DNA of 64,000 nt. Source: CBIFVZ01 sp966185765. Lineage in GTDB: Bacteria; Pseudomonadota; Gammaproteobacteria; Enterobacterales; Enterobacteriaceae. Below the pieces are notes generated by a model. That model was not told the origin of the DNA. It saw nothing but the letters and a program-made list of their open reading frames with translations, and did not search any database. Below, piece after piece: positions 50,455 through 59,252 of the stretch. The position numbers and the translations under genes were made by a program. Within the stretch, counting starts at the first letter, position 1. Each line of letters opens with the position of its first letter. The stretch is from NCBI GenBank assembly GCA_966185765.1, contig CBIFVZ010000007.1, positions 28,995-92,994 of the forward strand, in the 5' to 3' direction.

Positions 50455-50629
50455 AGGGCGCTTGCGCGCCCTGAGACTGATGCCTTACCTCACCCTATCT
50501 CAGACAGGGTGAATGCCACCCAATAAAAAATAAGGAAAATCGTTCATTGATTTTCGCCTGCTCACCACAAAGAAGGAAAAACTACGTTTTTTCCTTCTTT
50601 GTCAGCAATATGAGGGCGCTTGCGCGCCC
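50455..50629 (-). mobile_element. Terminator-inserted miniature element, copy C
   Basis: Third copy, inverted relative to A and B. A 140-bp core (50473-50612) lies between direct copies of another hairpin (GGGCGC-TT-GCGCGCCC type; 50455-50472 and 50613-50629). It follows the minus-strand gene ynfD, and the outer hairpin is followed on that strand by GCTTTTATT. The second stem is shortened by a small deletion (GAAAATC/GATTTTC arms), the third keeps a G-T wobble. Confidence 0.75.
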
Positions 50630-50636
50630 CGGAAGA

Positions 50637-50942
50637 TTACTGTTGTGGTTCAGGCGTGCCCGCGTCGCGGGTGCTTTCACCGCTCACCGGGTAGTTACCG
50701 CTGGCGGTGCGCGTGTAGAGAATTTTCTGCGTATCGTTAGCGCAGTGTCCGACTACCTGGGCATCAGGCTGGTTAGCCTGATCGTTAGGCACAATACTGA
50801 GCATAAAGCCAGATTCTGGCACGCCGTTCTGGATGATGCGCTGTTCAATTTGCGCTTTCACCCTTTCACATGAATTTTGTGCAGCAAGGGCAGGAACTGC
50901 CGCCATGCACAGCAGTACGCCAGTCCAGAGGGAATATTTCAT
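50637..50942 (-). CDS. ynfD: DUF1161 periplasmic protein YnfD
   Basis: A 101-residue exported protein: signal peptide MKYSLWTGVLLCMAAVPALA, then CERVKAQIEQRIIQNGVPESGFMLSIVP and VVGHCANDTQKILYTR, the DUF1161 pattern with two cysteines. Position next to ynfC and the ynfE-like gene as in E. coli. AAGGAAGCG precedes the ATG. Confidence 0.88.
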   Translation of the reverse strand: MKYSLWTGVLLCMAAVPALAAQNSCERVKAQIEQRIIQNGVPESGFMLSIVPNDQANQPDAQVVGHCANDTQKILYTRTASGNYPVSGESTRDAGTPEPQQ

Positions 50943-51053
50943 CGTCGCTTCCTTATGTTAAGCGTGAAATAAAAGCATAGCAGATGGGGTGTAAATTATT
51001 GTATTTAACGCATATCATGGCGGGCCACTTCGCAAAAGATGAGAGTCGTACAC

Positions 51054-51773
51054 GTGAAGACGGTAAGTTTATCGGGCCTGGCGCTGTTGTGCGGGCTGGC
51101 GTTGAGCGCCTGTGATAACCGCTCACATGAGCCAGTTGGCTATACACCGCAGATGGCAAGTTTTGCTAACGAGTTTGATTTTGATCCGCTGCGTGGACCG
51201 GTCAGGCAGTTTCGCCAGACATTGCTTAACGAAAGCGGTGAAGTCAGAAAAATGGTAACGGGCATTCTTAACCCAGAGGGATGCTTTGAGGCGCTGGAGT
51301 TTCACGATATTGATAACAACACTGGCGCAGCACTGGTGCGCGAACGTGATGTTCTACTTGATGCCTTTACCAAAGAGCCGCGCGTTACTCTCAAAGGACG
51401 TTGCCAACTCGCACAACTGCCTGCGGTTGGGTTGATGTATGAAACGGATTCACGCGGTTTTGTCACCCGGGCCAGGAGTGCTGAGGTGAGGGTGTCTTAT
51501 CGCTATGACAGCGAGGGATTCCCGCTGGGCAAAATTATCCACGCTGCAGACGACACCTTTACGGTGAGCGCCAGCGCAACGCAGTGGGATAAAAAGCTCA
51601 ACGGCCAGGTGATTAATGCACTCAATGGAAAAACGGTCACTACCGTGCGTCAGACCTGCGAGTACGATGCGCGTTACAATCCACTAACCTGTAGGCTTGA
51701 AGTGCGTGACACAAGCACAAAGCCACCGACCGTGGCACACTATTCCATTAAAAATAATATTGAGTACTACTGA
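51054..51773 (+). CDS. ynfC: UPF0257 lipoprotein YnfC
   Basis: A 239-residue lipoprotein: lipobox LSAC in MKTVSLSGLALLCGLALSAC, then ASFANEFDFDPLRGPVRQF, GCFEALEF, CQLAQLPAVGL, CEYDARYNPLTC and YSIKNNIEYY, all matching E. coli YnfC. GTG 51054 places the signal at the usual length; ATG 51039 is an alternative. Divergent from ynfD. Confidence 0.87.
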   Translation: MKTVSLSGLALLCGLALSACDNRSHEPVGYTPQMASFANEFDFDPLRGPVRQFRQTLLNESGEVRKMVTGILNPEGCFEALEFHDIDNNTGAALVRERDVLLDAFTKEPRVTLKGRCQLAQLPAVGLMYETDSRGFVTRARSAEVRVSYRYDSEGFPLGKIIHAADDTFTVSASATQWDKKLNGQVINALNGKTVTTVRQTCEYDARYNPLTCRLEVRDTSTKPPTVAHYSIKNNIEYY

Positions 51774-51803
51774 TGAAACCTGCCGCAATACGGCAGGACA
51801 GTA

Positions 51804-52361
51804 CTATTGCGCCGTAGGTTTGAGCAAATTGCCATCGGGTGCTTTATGTCCGGCCAGATACTGATGCTGAAAAATGCACATGCGGATAGTATTGCGATAC
51901 TCGCCGTTGATGAAGAACTCGTGGATGAGTTCACCTTCCACCATAAAACCCAGCTTTTCGTAGATGTGAATGGCCTTTGCGTTCTCTTTATCAACAATCA
52001 GATACAGCTTGTAGAGATTGAGCACGGTAAAGCCGTAATCCATCGCCAGCCTTGCCGCAGCAGAAGCCAGGCCTTTACCCTGGTGTTCAGGTGAAATGAT
52101 TATCTGGAATTCAGCACGGCGGTGAATGTGATTGATTTCTACCAGTTCTACCAGTCCGGCATTTTCACCATTACATTCAACGACAAAGCGGCGCTCACTC
52201 TGGTCGTGGATGTGCTTGTCATAAAGATCTGACAGTTCTACAAAGGCCTCATAAGGCTCTTCAAACCAGTAACGCATGACGCTGGCGTTGTTGTCGAGCT
52301 GATGAACAAAACGCAGGTCTTCGCGCTCAAGAGGACGTAGCCTGACGTCAAGACGGGTCAT
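51804..52361 (-). CDS. speG: Spermidine N1-acetyltransferase SpeG
   Basis: A 185-residue GNAT enzyme (VRLRPLEREDLRFVHQLDNNASVMRYWFEEPYEAFVEL, acetyl-CoA loop SPEHQGKGLASAAARLAMDYGF, YLIVDKENAKAIHIYEKLGF). Acetylates spermidine and spermine to limit polyamine toxicity. Same neighbours (ynfB, ynfC) as in E. coli. Confidence 0.94.
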   Translation of the reverse strand: MTRLDVRLRPLEREDLRFVHQLDNNASVMRYWFEEPYEAFVELSDLYDKHIHDQSERRFVVECNGENAGLVELVEINHIHRRAEFQIIISPEHQGKGLASAAARLAMDYGFTVLNLYKLYLIVDKENAKAIHIYEKLGFMVEGELIHEFFINGEYRNTIRMCIFQHQYLAGHKAPDGNLLKPTAQ

Positions 52362-52380
52362 AAAAGATCCTCAGAAAAAG

Positions 52381-52398
52381 CGGCCCCGTCTGGGGCCG
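52381..52398 (-). terminator. Intrinsic terminator of ynfB
   Basis: CGGCCCC-GTCT-GGGGCCG followed on the minus strand by CTTTTTCTG, just after the ynfB stop and before speG. Confidence 0.7.
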
Positions 52399-52403
52399 TT
52401 AGG

Positions 52404-52748
52404 TTAGGGAGCAACCGCGCGACCTGTGCGTCTGTCCAGGCAGCGTTCAGTATTGGCTTCCCAGTAAACGTTAACATTCGCACTTTTGAGGCAGTTGTCA
52501 CGCAGGTCAAAAGCGGCGTCGGTTTTATCCCACTCTTTTTCTGCGCGGCGATTCACTTTCTGGCGCAGCGAGCGGGTGTCTTTCCACTGCTCTTTGTCCA
52601 TCTCCGCACGCTGGCGACTGCTGGCATTGTCGCCAGATTCGATAATTAACTTACTGGTCTGCGCTGTCGCGGGCATGCTCAACACGGCGGCGGCAGAAAA
52701 CGCCAGTGGTAATAACACCAGCGCCAGACGGTTACGTAGCGTCGTCAT
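52404..52748 (-). CDS. ynfB: DUF1283 periplasmic protein YnfB
   Basis: A 114-residue exported protein; signal peptide to about residue 29 (LVLLPLAFSAAAVLSMPATAQ), then TSKLIIESGDNASSRQRAEMDKEQWKDTRSLRQKVNRRAEKEWDK and ERCLDRRTGR, the DUF1283 pattern. Function unknown. AAGGAAATC precedes the ATG. Confidence 0.9.
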   Translation of the reverse strand: MTTLRNRLALVLLPLAFSAAAVLSMPATAQTSKLIIESGDNASSRQRAEMDKEQWKDTRSLRQKVNRRAEKEWDKTDAAFDLRDNCLKSANVNVYWEANTERCLDRRTGRAVAP

Positions 52749-52901
52749 AATGATTTCCTTATTGAATGCGATGACTGCAATGCCGGAATTTTAGCGCATT
52801 TCGCTACACCGGCGCACCCATTGCGTCAATATTCAGACCTGATCAGGGGTGATGAGCCAGCAGTCGGTGGCGCAATACTGAACAGGTTACGGCAACAAGC
52901 C

Positions 52902-53585
52902 TCACTCCGGGCTAAACCAGTCGCTGTTTTCCTGGCGGATAACGAGAATAGCTTCGCGGATATCATGCAGATGGTGAAGCATCGCGGCATCGGCTGTCGC
53001 CGCGTCACGCTGTACCAGCGCAGTAAAAATAGCACGGTGCTGCTCAAGCAGTACCTCAGGCGTAGTGATAAGGCCTGGATTGATATAGCGTACTCTGTCC
53101 ATAGCCGCCTTGATGTTTTCTACCGTGTCCCAGGCCAGATTGCAGTCCGCAATCTGCGCCAGCAGCTGGTGGAATTCGTTGTCGAGTGCAAAGAAATCAC
53201 CAGGCTGTTGGCGCGCCACGGCACTGCGCTGCTGCTGGATGTTTTGCTCGAGTCGCCACAATTTGCTGTCATCAACGCGTGAGATTGCGCGGCGCACCAC
53301 GGCGCGCTCAATAGCCTCCCGTACAAAACAGCCATTAATCATCTGACAGATTGAGATTTTATTAACGTAGCTGCCACGCTGGGGGCGTATCTGAATAAAG
53401 CCGTTCTCGGCCAGTTTGATAAAGGCTTCGCGCACCGGCTGACGGGAAACGTCAAAACGCGCTGATACGTCTTTCTCCGAAAGCAGCGTTCCCGGTGCAA
53501 TATGGCACTCCACGATATCCTTGAGCAGAATATGATAAATTTGCTGATTGACGGGCTGACTGGCAGTAAGCGTATCGGCGGCCAT
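52902..53585 (-). CDS. rspR: GntR/FadR-type regulator RspR (YdfH)
   Basis: A 227-residue GntR regulator: winged helix (PVNQQIYHILLKDIVECHIAPG, RFDVSRQPVREAFIKLAENGFIQIRPQRGSYV) and FCD effector domain (DDNFHQLLAQIADCNLAWDT-like block). Ends RQENSDWFSPE as E. coli YdfH. In E. coli it represses rspAB, sugar acid dehydratase genes not present here. Confidence 0.9.
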   Translation of the reverse strand: MAADTLTASQPVNQQIYHILLKDIVECHIAPGTLLSEKDVSARFDVSRQPVREAFIKLAENGFIQIRPQRGSYVNKISICQMINGCFVREAIERAVVRRAISRVDDSKLWRLEQNIQQQRSAVARQQPGDFFALDNEFHQLLAQIADCNLAWDTVENIKAAMDRVRYINPGLITTPEVLLEQHRAIFTALVQRDAATADAAMLHHLHDIREAILVIRQENSDWFSPE

Positions 53586-53671
53586 AATATTTGCCTGGTA
53601 AGTGGTAACTGATTAATTTTACCACCTTTTTTGATAGCAGCCCATCCCGCACAGCCGAATGGGCGTGCCAA

Positions 53672-54421
53672 TTATTGCTGTCTGTGTACGCTAAGCCCGG
53701 CGAAGCTCTGGCTAACCGGCATCATTTCTAACGTATTGATGTTCACATGCGCGGGCAGCGTTGCCACCCACCATACCGCCTCTGTTACGTCTTCAGCAGA
53801 CAGCGCGTTGCTGTCTTTATAGGTCTGCTCTACCTTACTTTCATCGCCTTTAAAGCGCACGTTTGAGAACTCGGTTCCACCTACCAGGCCAGGCTCAATA
53901 TCGGTGACGCGAAGTCGTGTGCCGTGCAGATCGGTGCGCAGGTTCAGACTGAACTGGCGTACAAAAGCTTTGGTTGCGCCATAGACGTTGCCGCCGGAAT
54001 AGGGCCAGCTACCTGCAGTCGAACCCATATTGATAATGTGACCACGGTTACGTTCCACCATGCCTGGCAGCACAGCACGGGTCATATACACCAGACCTTT
54101 ATTATTGGTGTCAATCATGGTCTCCCAGTCATCGACATTTGCCCGGTGTGCGGGTTCCAGCCCCAGCGCAAGACCTGCGTTATTGACCAGTACGTCAATC
54201 TCGCGCCAGTCGTTTGGCAGGGAATCAATGGCTTGCTCAACGGCGGCGCGGTTGCGCACATCAAGCTCTATGGGGTAGAGCAAATCGCCCAGTTCATCTT
54301 TTAGCTCCAGCAGGCGCGCCTGACGGCGGCCAGTAGCAATGACTTTGTGACCGTTTTTAACAAAGCGACGGGCAATGGCCTCGCCGAAACCTGCGGTAGC
54401 ACCTGTAACCAGAATTATCAT
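53672..54421 (-). CDS. ydfG: NADP-dependent 3-hydroxy acid dehydrogenase YdfG
   Basis: A 249-residue short-chain dehydrogenase: cofactor loop VTGATAGFGEAIARRF, NNAG motif VLVNNAGLALG, catalytic Ser in GSTAGSWPYSGGNVY and YxxxK in YGATKAFVRQ. Reduces malonic semialdehyde and oxidises serine/allo-threonine. ATG 54421 is preceded by GAGGAACAG; start at 54466 has no support. Divergent from dcp. Confidence 0.93.
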   Translation of the reverse strand: MIILVTGATAGFGEAIARRFVKNGHKVIATGRRQARLLELKDELGDLLYPIELDVRNRAAVEQAIDSLPNDWREIDVLVNNAGLALGLEPAHRANVDDWETMIDTNNKGLVYMTRAVLPGMVERNRGHIINMGSTAGSWPYSGGNVYGATKAFVRQFSLNLRTDLHGTRLRVTDIEPGLVGGTEFSNVRFKGDESKVEQTYKDSNALSAEDVTEAVWWVATLPAHVNINTLEMMPVSQSFAGLSVHRQQ

Positions 54422-54565
54422 CTCACTGTTCCTCAATGATTTTTGAGTGTTGTCATACCTTAGCACGTGAGCGGAGCTTCAGGCGCATGGCCGTGGTGAA
54501 ATCATTGCTCTGTGCTAAGGAGCCGCATAAGCTTACGTCATAATGCCCGCCTTTCAGGAGAGAAA

Positions 54566-56614
54566 ATGGCCGTTGAAAATCCCTTTTATCAGGTAAGCCT
54601 GCTGCCTTATCAGGCTCCACGCTTCGATATGATTTCCGTTGCACACTATCGCCCGGCGTTTGATGAAGCGGTGCGCCTTAAGCGCGAAGAGTTAGCTGCC
54701 ATTGTGCAAAATGATGCGCCTGCCAGTTTTGACAATACTTGCCTTGCGCTGGAGCGCAGCGGGCAGATGCTTTCGCGGGTCACCAGCGTCTTTTTTGCTA
54801 TGGCGTCTGCAGATACGAATGACGAGATTCAGGCCCTGGATGAGGCGTTTTCTGGTGAACTGGCGCAGCTTAATGACGATATTTATCTTAACGAGTGGCT
54901 GTTTTCGCGCATTGATACGCTCTGGAATCAGCGTGATACGCTTACACTGGACCATGAATCGCGGCGTTTGCTGGAGGTAATGCACCAGCGGTTTGTGCTG
55001 GCGGGGGCCAGACTGAGTGAAGAGCAGAAAGCGCGTCTTAAAGCGCTTAACCAGGAAGCGGCACGTTTGTCGAGCCAGTTCAGTAGCCGCCTGCTGGCCG
55101 CGACTAAAGCTGGCGGGCTGGTCGTGGGATCCCGCGACCAGCTTGCCGGGTTGAGCGACATGGAGATGTCCGCCGCCGCGCGTGCGGCGCAGGAGAAGGG
55201 GCTGGAGGGACGTTTCCTGCTGAGTTTGCTTAACACCACGCAACAGCCCGCACTACAAAGTCTGGCGAACCGCCAGACGCGTGAAGAACTGTTTAAAGCG
55301 GCGTGGTCACGCTGTGAAAAGCAGGATGCCAATGACACCCGCAATATCGTGACACGTCTTGCCAGCCTGCGGGCCGAACAGGCCCAGTTACTGGGGTTTG
55401 CAGATTACGCCAGCTGGAGCATGGCCGATCAGATGGCGCAAACGCCGCAGGCAGCGCTCGATTTTATGCGCAATATTGTGCCCGCAGCGACAAAACGCGC
55501 AAGGCGTGAGCAGGAAGACATTCAGCGGTGCCTGCAGGCACAACACAGCGGGGCGTGGGTGCAGGCCTGGGACTGGAACTTCTATGCCGAACAGGTGAAG
55601 TCTGAACGCTACAGCCTTGATGAAGCCACGGTGCGTCCTTATTTTGCGCTCAGTAACGTGCTGGAGCGCGGTGTGTTTTATGCTGCCGGTGTGCTCTTTG
55701 GTCTGACGTTTGTAGAGCGTTTTGATATCCCGGTTTATCACGAGGATGTGCGTGTCTGGGAAATTTTTGATAATGACGGGCGCGGTCTGGCGTTGTTTTA
55801 TGGCGATTTTTTTGCCCGCGACAGTAAAGGCGGTGGCGCCTGGATGGGCAATTTTGTCGAGCAGTCCACACTGCTGGGCCAGTCGCCGGTTATTTACAAT
55901 GTGTGTAACTACCAGAAACCGCAGCCAGGCGAACCGGCACTGTTGTCCTGGGATGAAACCATTACCCTGTTTCACGAGTTTGGTCATGCGCTGCACGGTC
56001 TTTTTGCCCGCCAGCGTTACGCCTCGCTCTCGGGCACCAATACGCCGCGGGATTTTGTTGAGTTTCCGTCGCAAATTAACGAGCACTGGGCCAGCTATCC
56101 TGACGTCTTTACCCACTATGCGCGCCATGTTGAGACAGGTGAACCAATGCCTGAAGCGTTACGCGCTAAGCTTTTTCGTGCCACGCGCTTTAATAAAGGC
56201 TACGACATGACCGAACTGCTCAGTGCAGCATTGCTGGATATGCACTGGCACAGCCTGCCCTCAGGTGAGGCTGTGGTGGACGTTAATGCTTTTGAAGCAG
56301 CGGCGCTGGCGCAGGAAAACGTGGATATTGACGCGATCCCACCGCGTTATCGTAGTAGCTACTTTGCCCACATTTTTGGTGGTGGTTATGCGGCGGGCTA
56401 TTACGCCTATTTGTGGACGCAGATGCTCGCCGATGATGGTTTCAAATGGTTCGAAGAACAGGGCGGTTTAACACGTGAAAATGGCGAGCGATTCCGGGAA
56501 GCGATTTTGTCGCGCGGAAATAGTGGTGAGTTGTCCGCGCTATATCGGGACTGGCGTGGTCACGACCCATTGATAGAACCGATGCTGAAAAATCGCGGGT
56601 TGACGGATGAGTAA
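54566..56614 (+). CDS. dcp: Peptidyl-dipeptidase Dcp (M3 family)
   Basis: A 682-residue zinc peptidase that removes C-terminal dipeptides. HEFGH at about residue 470 (DETITLFHEFGHALHGLFA) is the zinc site; FVEFPSQINEHW and ARDSKGGGAWMGNFVEQS are typical of Dcp. ATG 54566 follows CAGGAG; the frame extends upstream to 54512 without support. Confidence 0.94.
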   Translation: MAVENPFYQVSLLPYQAPRFDMISVAHYRPAFDEAVRLKREELAAIVQNDAPASFDNTCLALERSGQMLSRVTSVFFAMASADTNDEIQALDEAFSGELAQLNDDIYLNEWLFSRIDTLWNQRDTLTLDHESRRLLEVMHQRFVLAGARLSEEQKARLKALNQEAARLSSQFSSRLLAATKAGGLVVGSRDQLAGLSDMEMSAAARAAQEKGLEGRFLLSLLNTTQQPALQSLANRQTREELFKAAWSRCEKQDANDTRNIVTRLASLRAEQAQLLGFADYASWSMADQMAQTPQAALDFMRNIVPAATKRARREQEDIQRCLQAQHSGAWVQAWDWNFYAEQVKSERYSLDEATVRPYFALSNVLERGVFYAAGVLFGLTFVERFDIPVYHEDVRVWEIFDNDGRGLALFYGDFFARDSKGGGAWMGNFVEQSTLLGQSPVIYNVCNYQKPQPGEPALLSWDETITLFHEFGHALHGLFARQRYASLSGTNTPRDFVEFPSQINEHWASYPDVFTHYARHVETGEPMPEALRAKLFRATRFNKGYDMTELLSAALLDMHWHSLPSGEAVVDVNAFEAAALAQENVDIDAIPPRYRSSYFAHIFGGGYAAGYYAYLWTQMLADDGFKWFEEQGGLTRENGERFREAILSRGNSGELSALYRDWRGHDPLIEPMLKNRGLTDE

Positions 56615-56640
56615 GTAAAGCATGGATCGTGAAGTTTAAA

Positions 56641-56659
56641 CCGGGCACACAGCGCCCGG
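56641..56659 (+). terminator. Intrinsic terminator of dcp
   Basis: CCGGGC-ACACAGC-GCCCGG followed by eight Ts, 26 bp after the dcp stop. Confidence 0.85.
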
Positions 56660-56936
56660 TTTTTTTAAAGCATCTCAGTACGATTTTATTATTTTCTGAT
56701 AATTCTATTTGTGTAACGGCATGTTACCTGAGGTGTCTGCTTTTAATATTTCTGGCTGGAATGGCAAAAGTTTATTTACCAATCTGTAAAGTGATTTTTG
56801 AGGCTGGAGCGCTACTTTAATTATTCCCCTTGCTTACTGTGATGTTTTTATTTTCTATGACTAAGAACCCATATCGCCTATATTGCATAATGGCGAGCAT
56901 GAACTTATCAGCTCAAATTACGATAGGGAGAAAAAA
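56660..56936. other. dcp-hiuH gap, no gene seen
   Basis: After the dcp terminator, an AT-rich stretch of about 270 bp without a supported gene; it should hold the promoter of the hydroxyisourate hydrolase gene. Confidence 0.4.
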
Positions 56937-57338
56937 ATGAAATTAGCGATTGGCTGTGCCATGTCATTGTTAAGCTTTGCTGCGCTGGCAGCGCCAGAGG
57001 GAACGCTCAGTGTGCATATTCTCAATCAGCAGACCGGGCTGCCCTCGCCGGGTGTTACGGTGAGTCTGGAAAAAAACAGTGATGGTAAATGGCATTCTGT
57101 CGCACAGTCAAAAACCGACAGCGATGGCCGGATTAAATCGCTTTATCCTGCTGAAGCTGATATGGAGCCGGGTACTTATAAAGTGACTTTTCATACCGGT
57201 GACTATTTTAACGGTGAAGGTAAAAAAACGTTCTTTCCGGAAGTGCCGGTCATATTTAGCGTAACGGAAAAAAATCAGAAGCTTCATATTCCACTCCTGT
57301 TAAGCCAGTACGGATATTCGACGTACCGGGGCAGTTGA
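56937..57338 (+). CDS. hiuH: Periplasmic 5-hydroxyisourate hydrolase
   Basis: A 133-residue transthyretin-like enzyme with an N-terminal signal peptide (MKLAIGCAMSLLSFAALA). LSVHILNQQTGLPSPGVTVSLEK carries the active-site His, and it ends in YRGS, the C-terminal signature separating the hydrolase from true transthyretin. It hydrolyses hydroxyisourate from urate oxidation to OHCU. ATG 56937 follows AGGGAG. No urate oxidase or OHCU decarboxylase gene is near. Confidence 0.9.
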   Translation: MKLAIGCAMSLLSFAALAAPEGTLSVHILNQQTGLPSPGVTVSLEKNSDGKWHSVAQSKTDSDGRIKSLYPAEADMEPGTYKVTFHTGDYFNGEGKKTFFPEVPVIFSVTEKNQKLHIPLLLSQYGYSTYRGS

Positions 57339-57386
57339 TAATCATGCCTCAGGGCGACGGGCATATCATATTACAAGGAACGCCTG

Positions 57387-58148
57387 ATGAGCGCATTTAC
57401 GATTGACGTGCTGGCTATTCAGTGTGGTGTTTCTACGGCAAACTTACGTGCCTGGCAGCGCTGCGGCCTGATTAAACCACTTTGCGATGCCTTCGGGCAT
57501 CGCTATTACGATTTCACACACGTAACGCAAATTATGCAGATTGTATTGGCTCTTGCTGAGGGGGTTACTCTTGGGCATATGGCAGAACATCTTCGGGGAT
57601 GTGAAGCATGCAGCTGCGCAGGCTGGCAGGAAGCGCAGGCGTTACTGCTTCATCACTGCAAGGCCGATACGCCTCACCGTTTACGCGACAGCCTCGGACG
57701 ATTAGGGCGCGAACTGCCGCCGGGGTTGCTGGTTGACGAGGTCATTCGTCCGCTACGACAGAATTTGCTGGCGGATCCGAACGTGCAGGCAAGTTTGTGG
57801 CGCATCCGCCTTGATAGTGCGTTAACCGAATACGCAACCCGTATCGTGGCCGCCAGTCGCAAGCGCGCTGGTGGCACGCTCATGATTTTGGGAATGAATC
57901 TTCTGGATAGCCTTGAACCGTGGCTGGAGGCGATACGCTATGGCGCTGAAGGCCTGCGTCTGGAAGTGCTGGCCGGGGCGATTGCGTCACCACCGCTCAC
58001 TGTCGGGCTGTATGAACATATTATTGTCTGGAATGATATACCGCTAAGCCCGCAACAGGCAGCGCTATTTCGTGCCTGGCAGCAGCAAGGATTGCCAGTT
58101 ATTGCTGCCGGAAGGAGTAAGGCTCGGGCATCACAGTTGCAGACATGA
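57387..58148 (+). CDS. MerR-family regulator, MlrA-like
   Basis: A 253-residue protein with a MerR helix-turn-helix (TIDVLAIQCGVSTANLRAWQRCGLIKPLCDAFGHRYYDFTHVTQIMQI) and a long C-terminal domain as in MlrA/YcgE (VDEVIRPLRQNLLADPNVQASLWRI...). The cysteine group CEACSCAG at about residues 70-77 is not typical of MlrA and could bind metal. Targets unknown. AAGGAACG precedes the ATG. Confidence 0.8.
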   Translation: MSAFTIDVLAIQCGVSTANLRAWQRCGLIKPLCDAFGHRYYDFTHVTQIMQIVLALAEGVTLGHMAEHLRGCEACSCAGWQEAQALLLHHCKADTPHRLRDSLGRLGRELPPGLLVDEVIRPLRQNLLADPNVQASLWRIRLDSALTEYATRIVAASRKRAGGTLMILGMNLLDSLEPWLEAIRYGAEGLRLEVLAGAIASPPLTVGLYEHIIVWNDIPLSPQQAALFRAWQQQGLPVIAAGRSKARASQLQT

Positions 58149-58556
58149 AGGCCGAGTGATAATAAAAGAGGGAGCCAGTAAATAACCCGACATGATGTTA
58201 ATATAAAGTCATGTTATTCACGCTGTGATTTTTAAGCGCACAACAGGGCGGTAATATATTCTTTTTGTGCGCTTTCCCGATGCCACAGAGTAGTGATGTG
58301 TATGTTTTGATGAGGTCGCTATTCTTTCAGTAATTCAATAGCCTGCTCTTTTTTGATGAGCAGGCGCCGCGCCTGCCTTTGTGCGAGCGATGAAGTATAT
58401 CACATGCGGGTAACAACACGTATTTACTGCAATGGTTATTATGATTAATTAATTTACGTGGTTAATTTATAATTTTTCTGGCGGTAATGTTTTTTGATTT
58501 TTAATGCGCCATTGGGTTGTGGGGAGTATAAATAGCACGCAAGGAGAATATCCTGA
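58149..58556. other. Intergenic region with two hairpins
   Basis: About 400 bp, AT-rich. AAGCGCACA/TGTGCGCTT arms at 58234-58274 and GCCTGCTC/GAGCAGGC arms at 58341-58365 form hairpins; neither has a clear T tract after it. No gene seen. It probably holds the promoter for the following membrane protein. Confidence 0.45.
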
Positions 58557-59234
58557 ATGATTTTAAATTATATTCTCGGGTTTTACCTTTCTGTGGCTTT
58601 TATTATGAAGTTTGATAAATCATTATCCATGCCAGTGGTGCTGCTGGCTACAACGTGTCTGTTTTTTCCCTTTCTGGTAGATATAAAAATTCCCTTGCTC
58701 GACGGCCTGCTGGTTAAATGCATTGAAGATGTGCAGTCGCTCTGGCTGCTCTTTGCAGCACTGTTTACCGTAAGTTATATGAAGCCGTTTACGTTGGCAC
58801 AGGGGCCGAAACAGTTCTGGCTGTGGTCGGTGGTATGGTGGTTAACGCTGTTTGGTCGCGGCATGAGTTGGGGGCGTGATTTCTTCCCGGAAGGGCCGAG
58901 ATGGGTGTTTCGCGCCATTTCTGTTGTGCTTATTGCGTTACTGGTCCTTTACCCTGTTTTTTCTGTGGCGCTGCGTCGTGAGCTGGCGTTACGCCTGCAT
59001 CATGAAACGCTGCCCCTGTGGGGTGTGGCGCTGGTAGTCATATCATTTCTGATTGCTGATGCCGTTGAGCACCATCGGGCGATTGCACCGTTGTTTTTAC
59101 ATGCAGCGAATTACCAGGATTTGATTGAAGAGCTGTATGAAATTCCCTTTATGGTTGGGTTGTTTGGGGTTGCGCTAAGTATCATGCGTCGGGAAAAAAA
59201 CGCCCAGGAGGAGGGCGTGACACTGACTGTGTAG
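58557..59234 (+). CDS. Uncharacterised multi-pass membrane protein
   Basis: A 225-residue protein with about six hydrophobic helices (starting MILNYILGFYLSVAFIM). Conserved-looking charged segments are WLTLFGRGMSWGRDFFPEGPRW and IADAVEHHRAIAPLF. It has a well placed AAGGAG. I recognise no named family. It is convergent with dsbG. Confidence 0.75.
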   Translation: MILNYILGFYLSVAFIMKFDKSLSMPVVLLATTCLFFPFLVDIKIPLLDGLLVKCIEDVQSLWLLFAALFTVSYMKPFTLAQGPKQFWLWSVVWWLTLFGRGMSWGRDFFPEGPRWVFRAISVVLIALLVLYPVFSVALRRELALRLHHETLPLWGVALVVISFLIADAVEHHRAIAPLFLHAANYQDLIEELYEIPFMVGLFGVALSIMRREKNAQEEGVTLTV

Positions 59235-59252
59235 CAAAACAGGTACAAGGTT

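Noticed and set aside
55388..56128. 246-codon minus-strand frame inside dcp
   Set aside because: Antisense to conserved dcp sequence including the zinc site; composition (Arg/His rich) is typical of a shadow frame.
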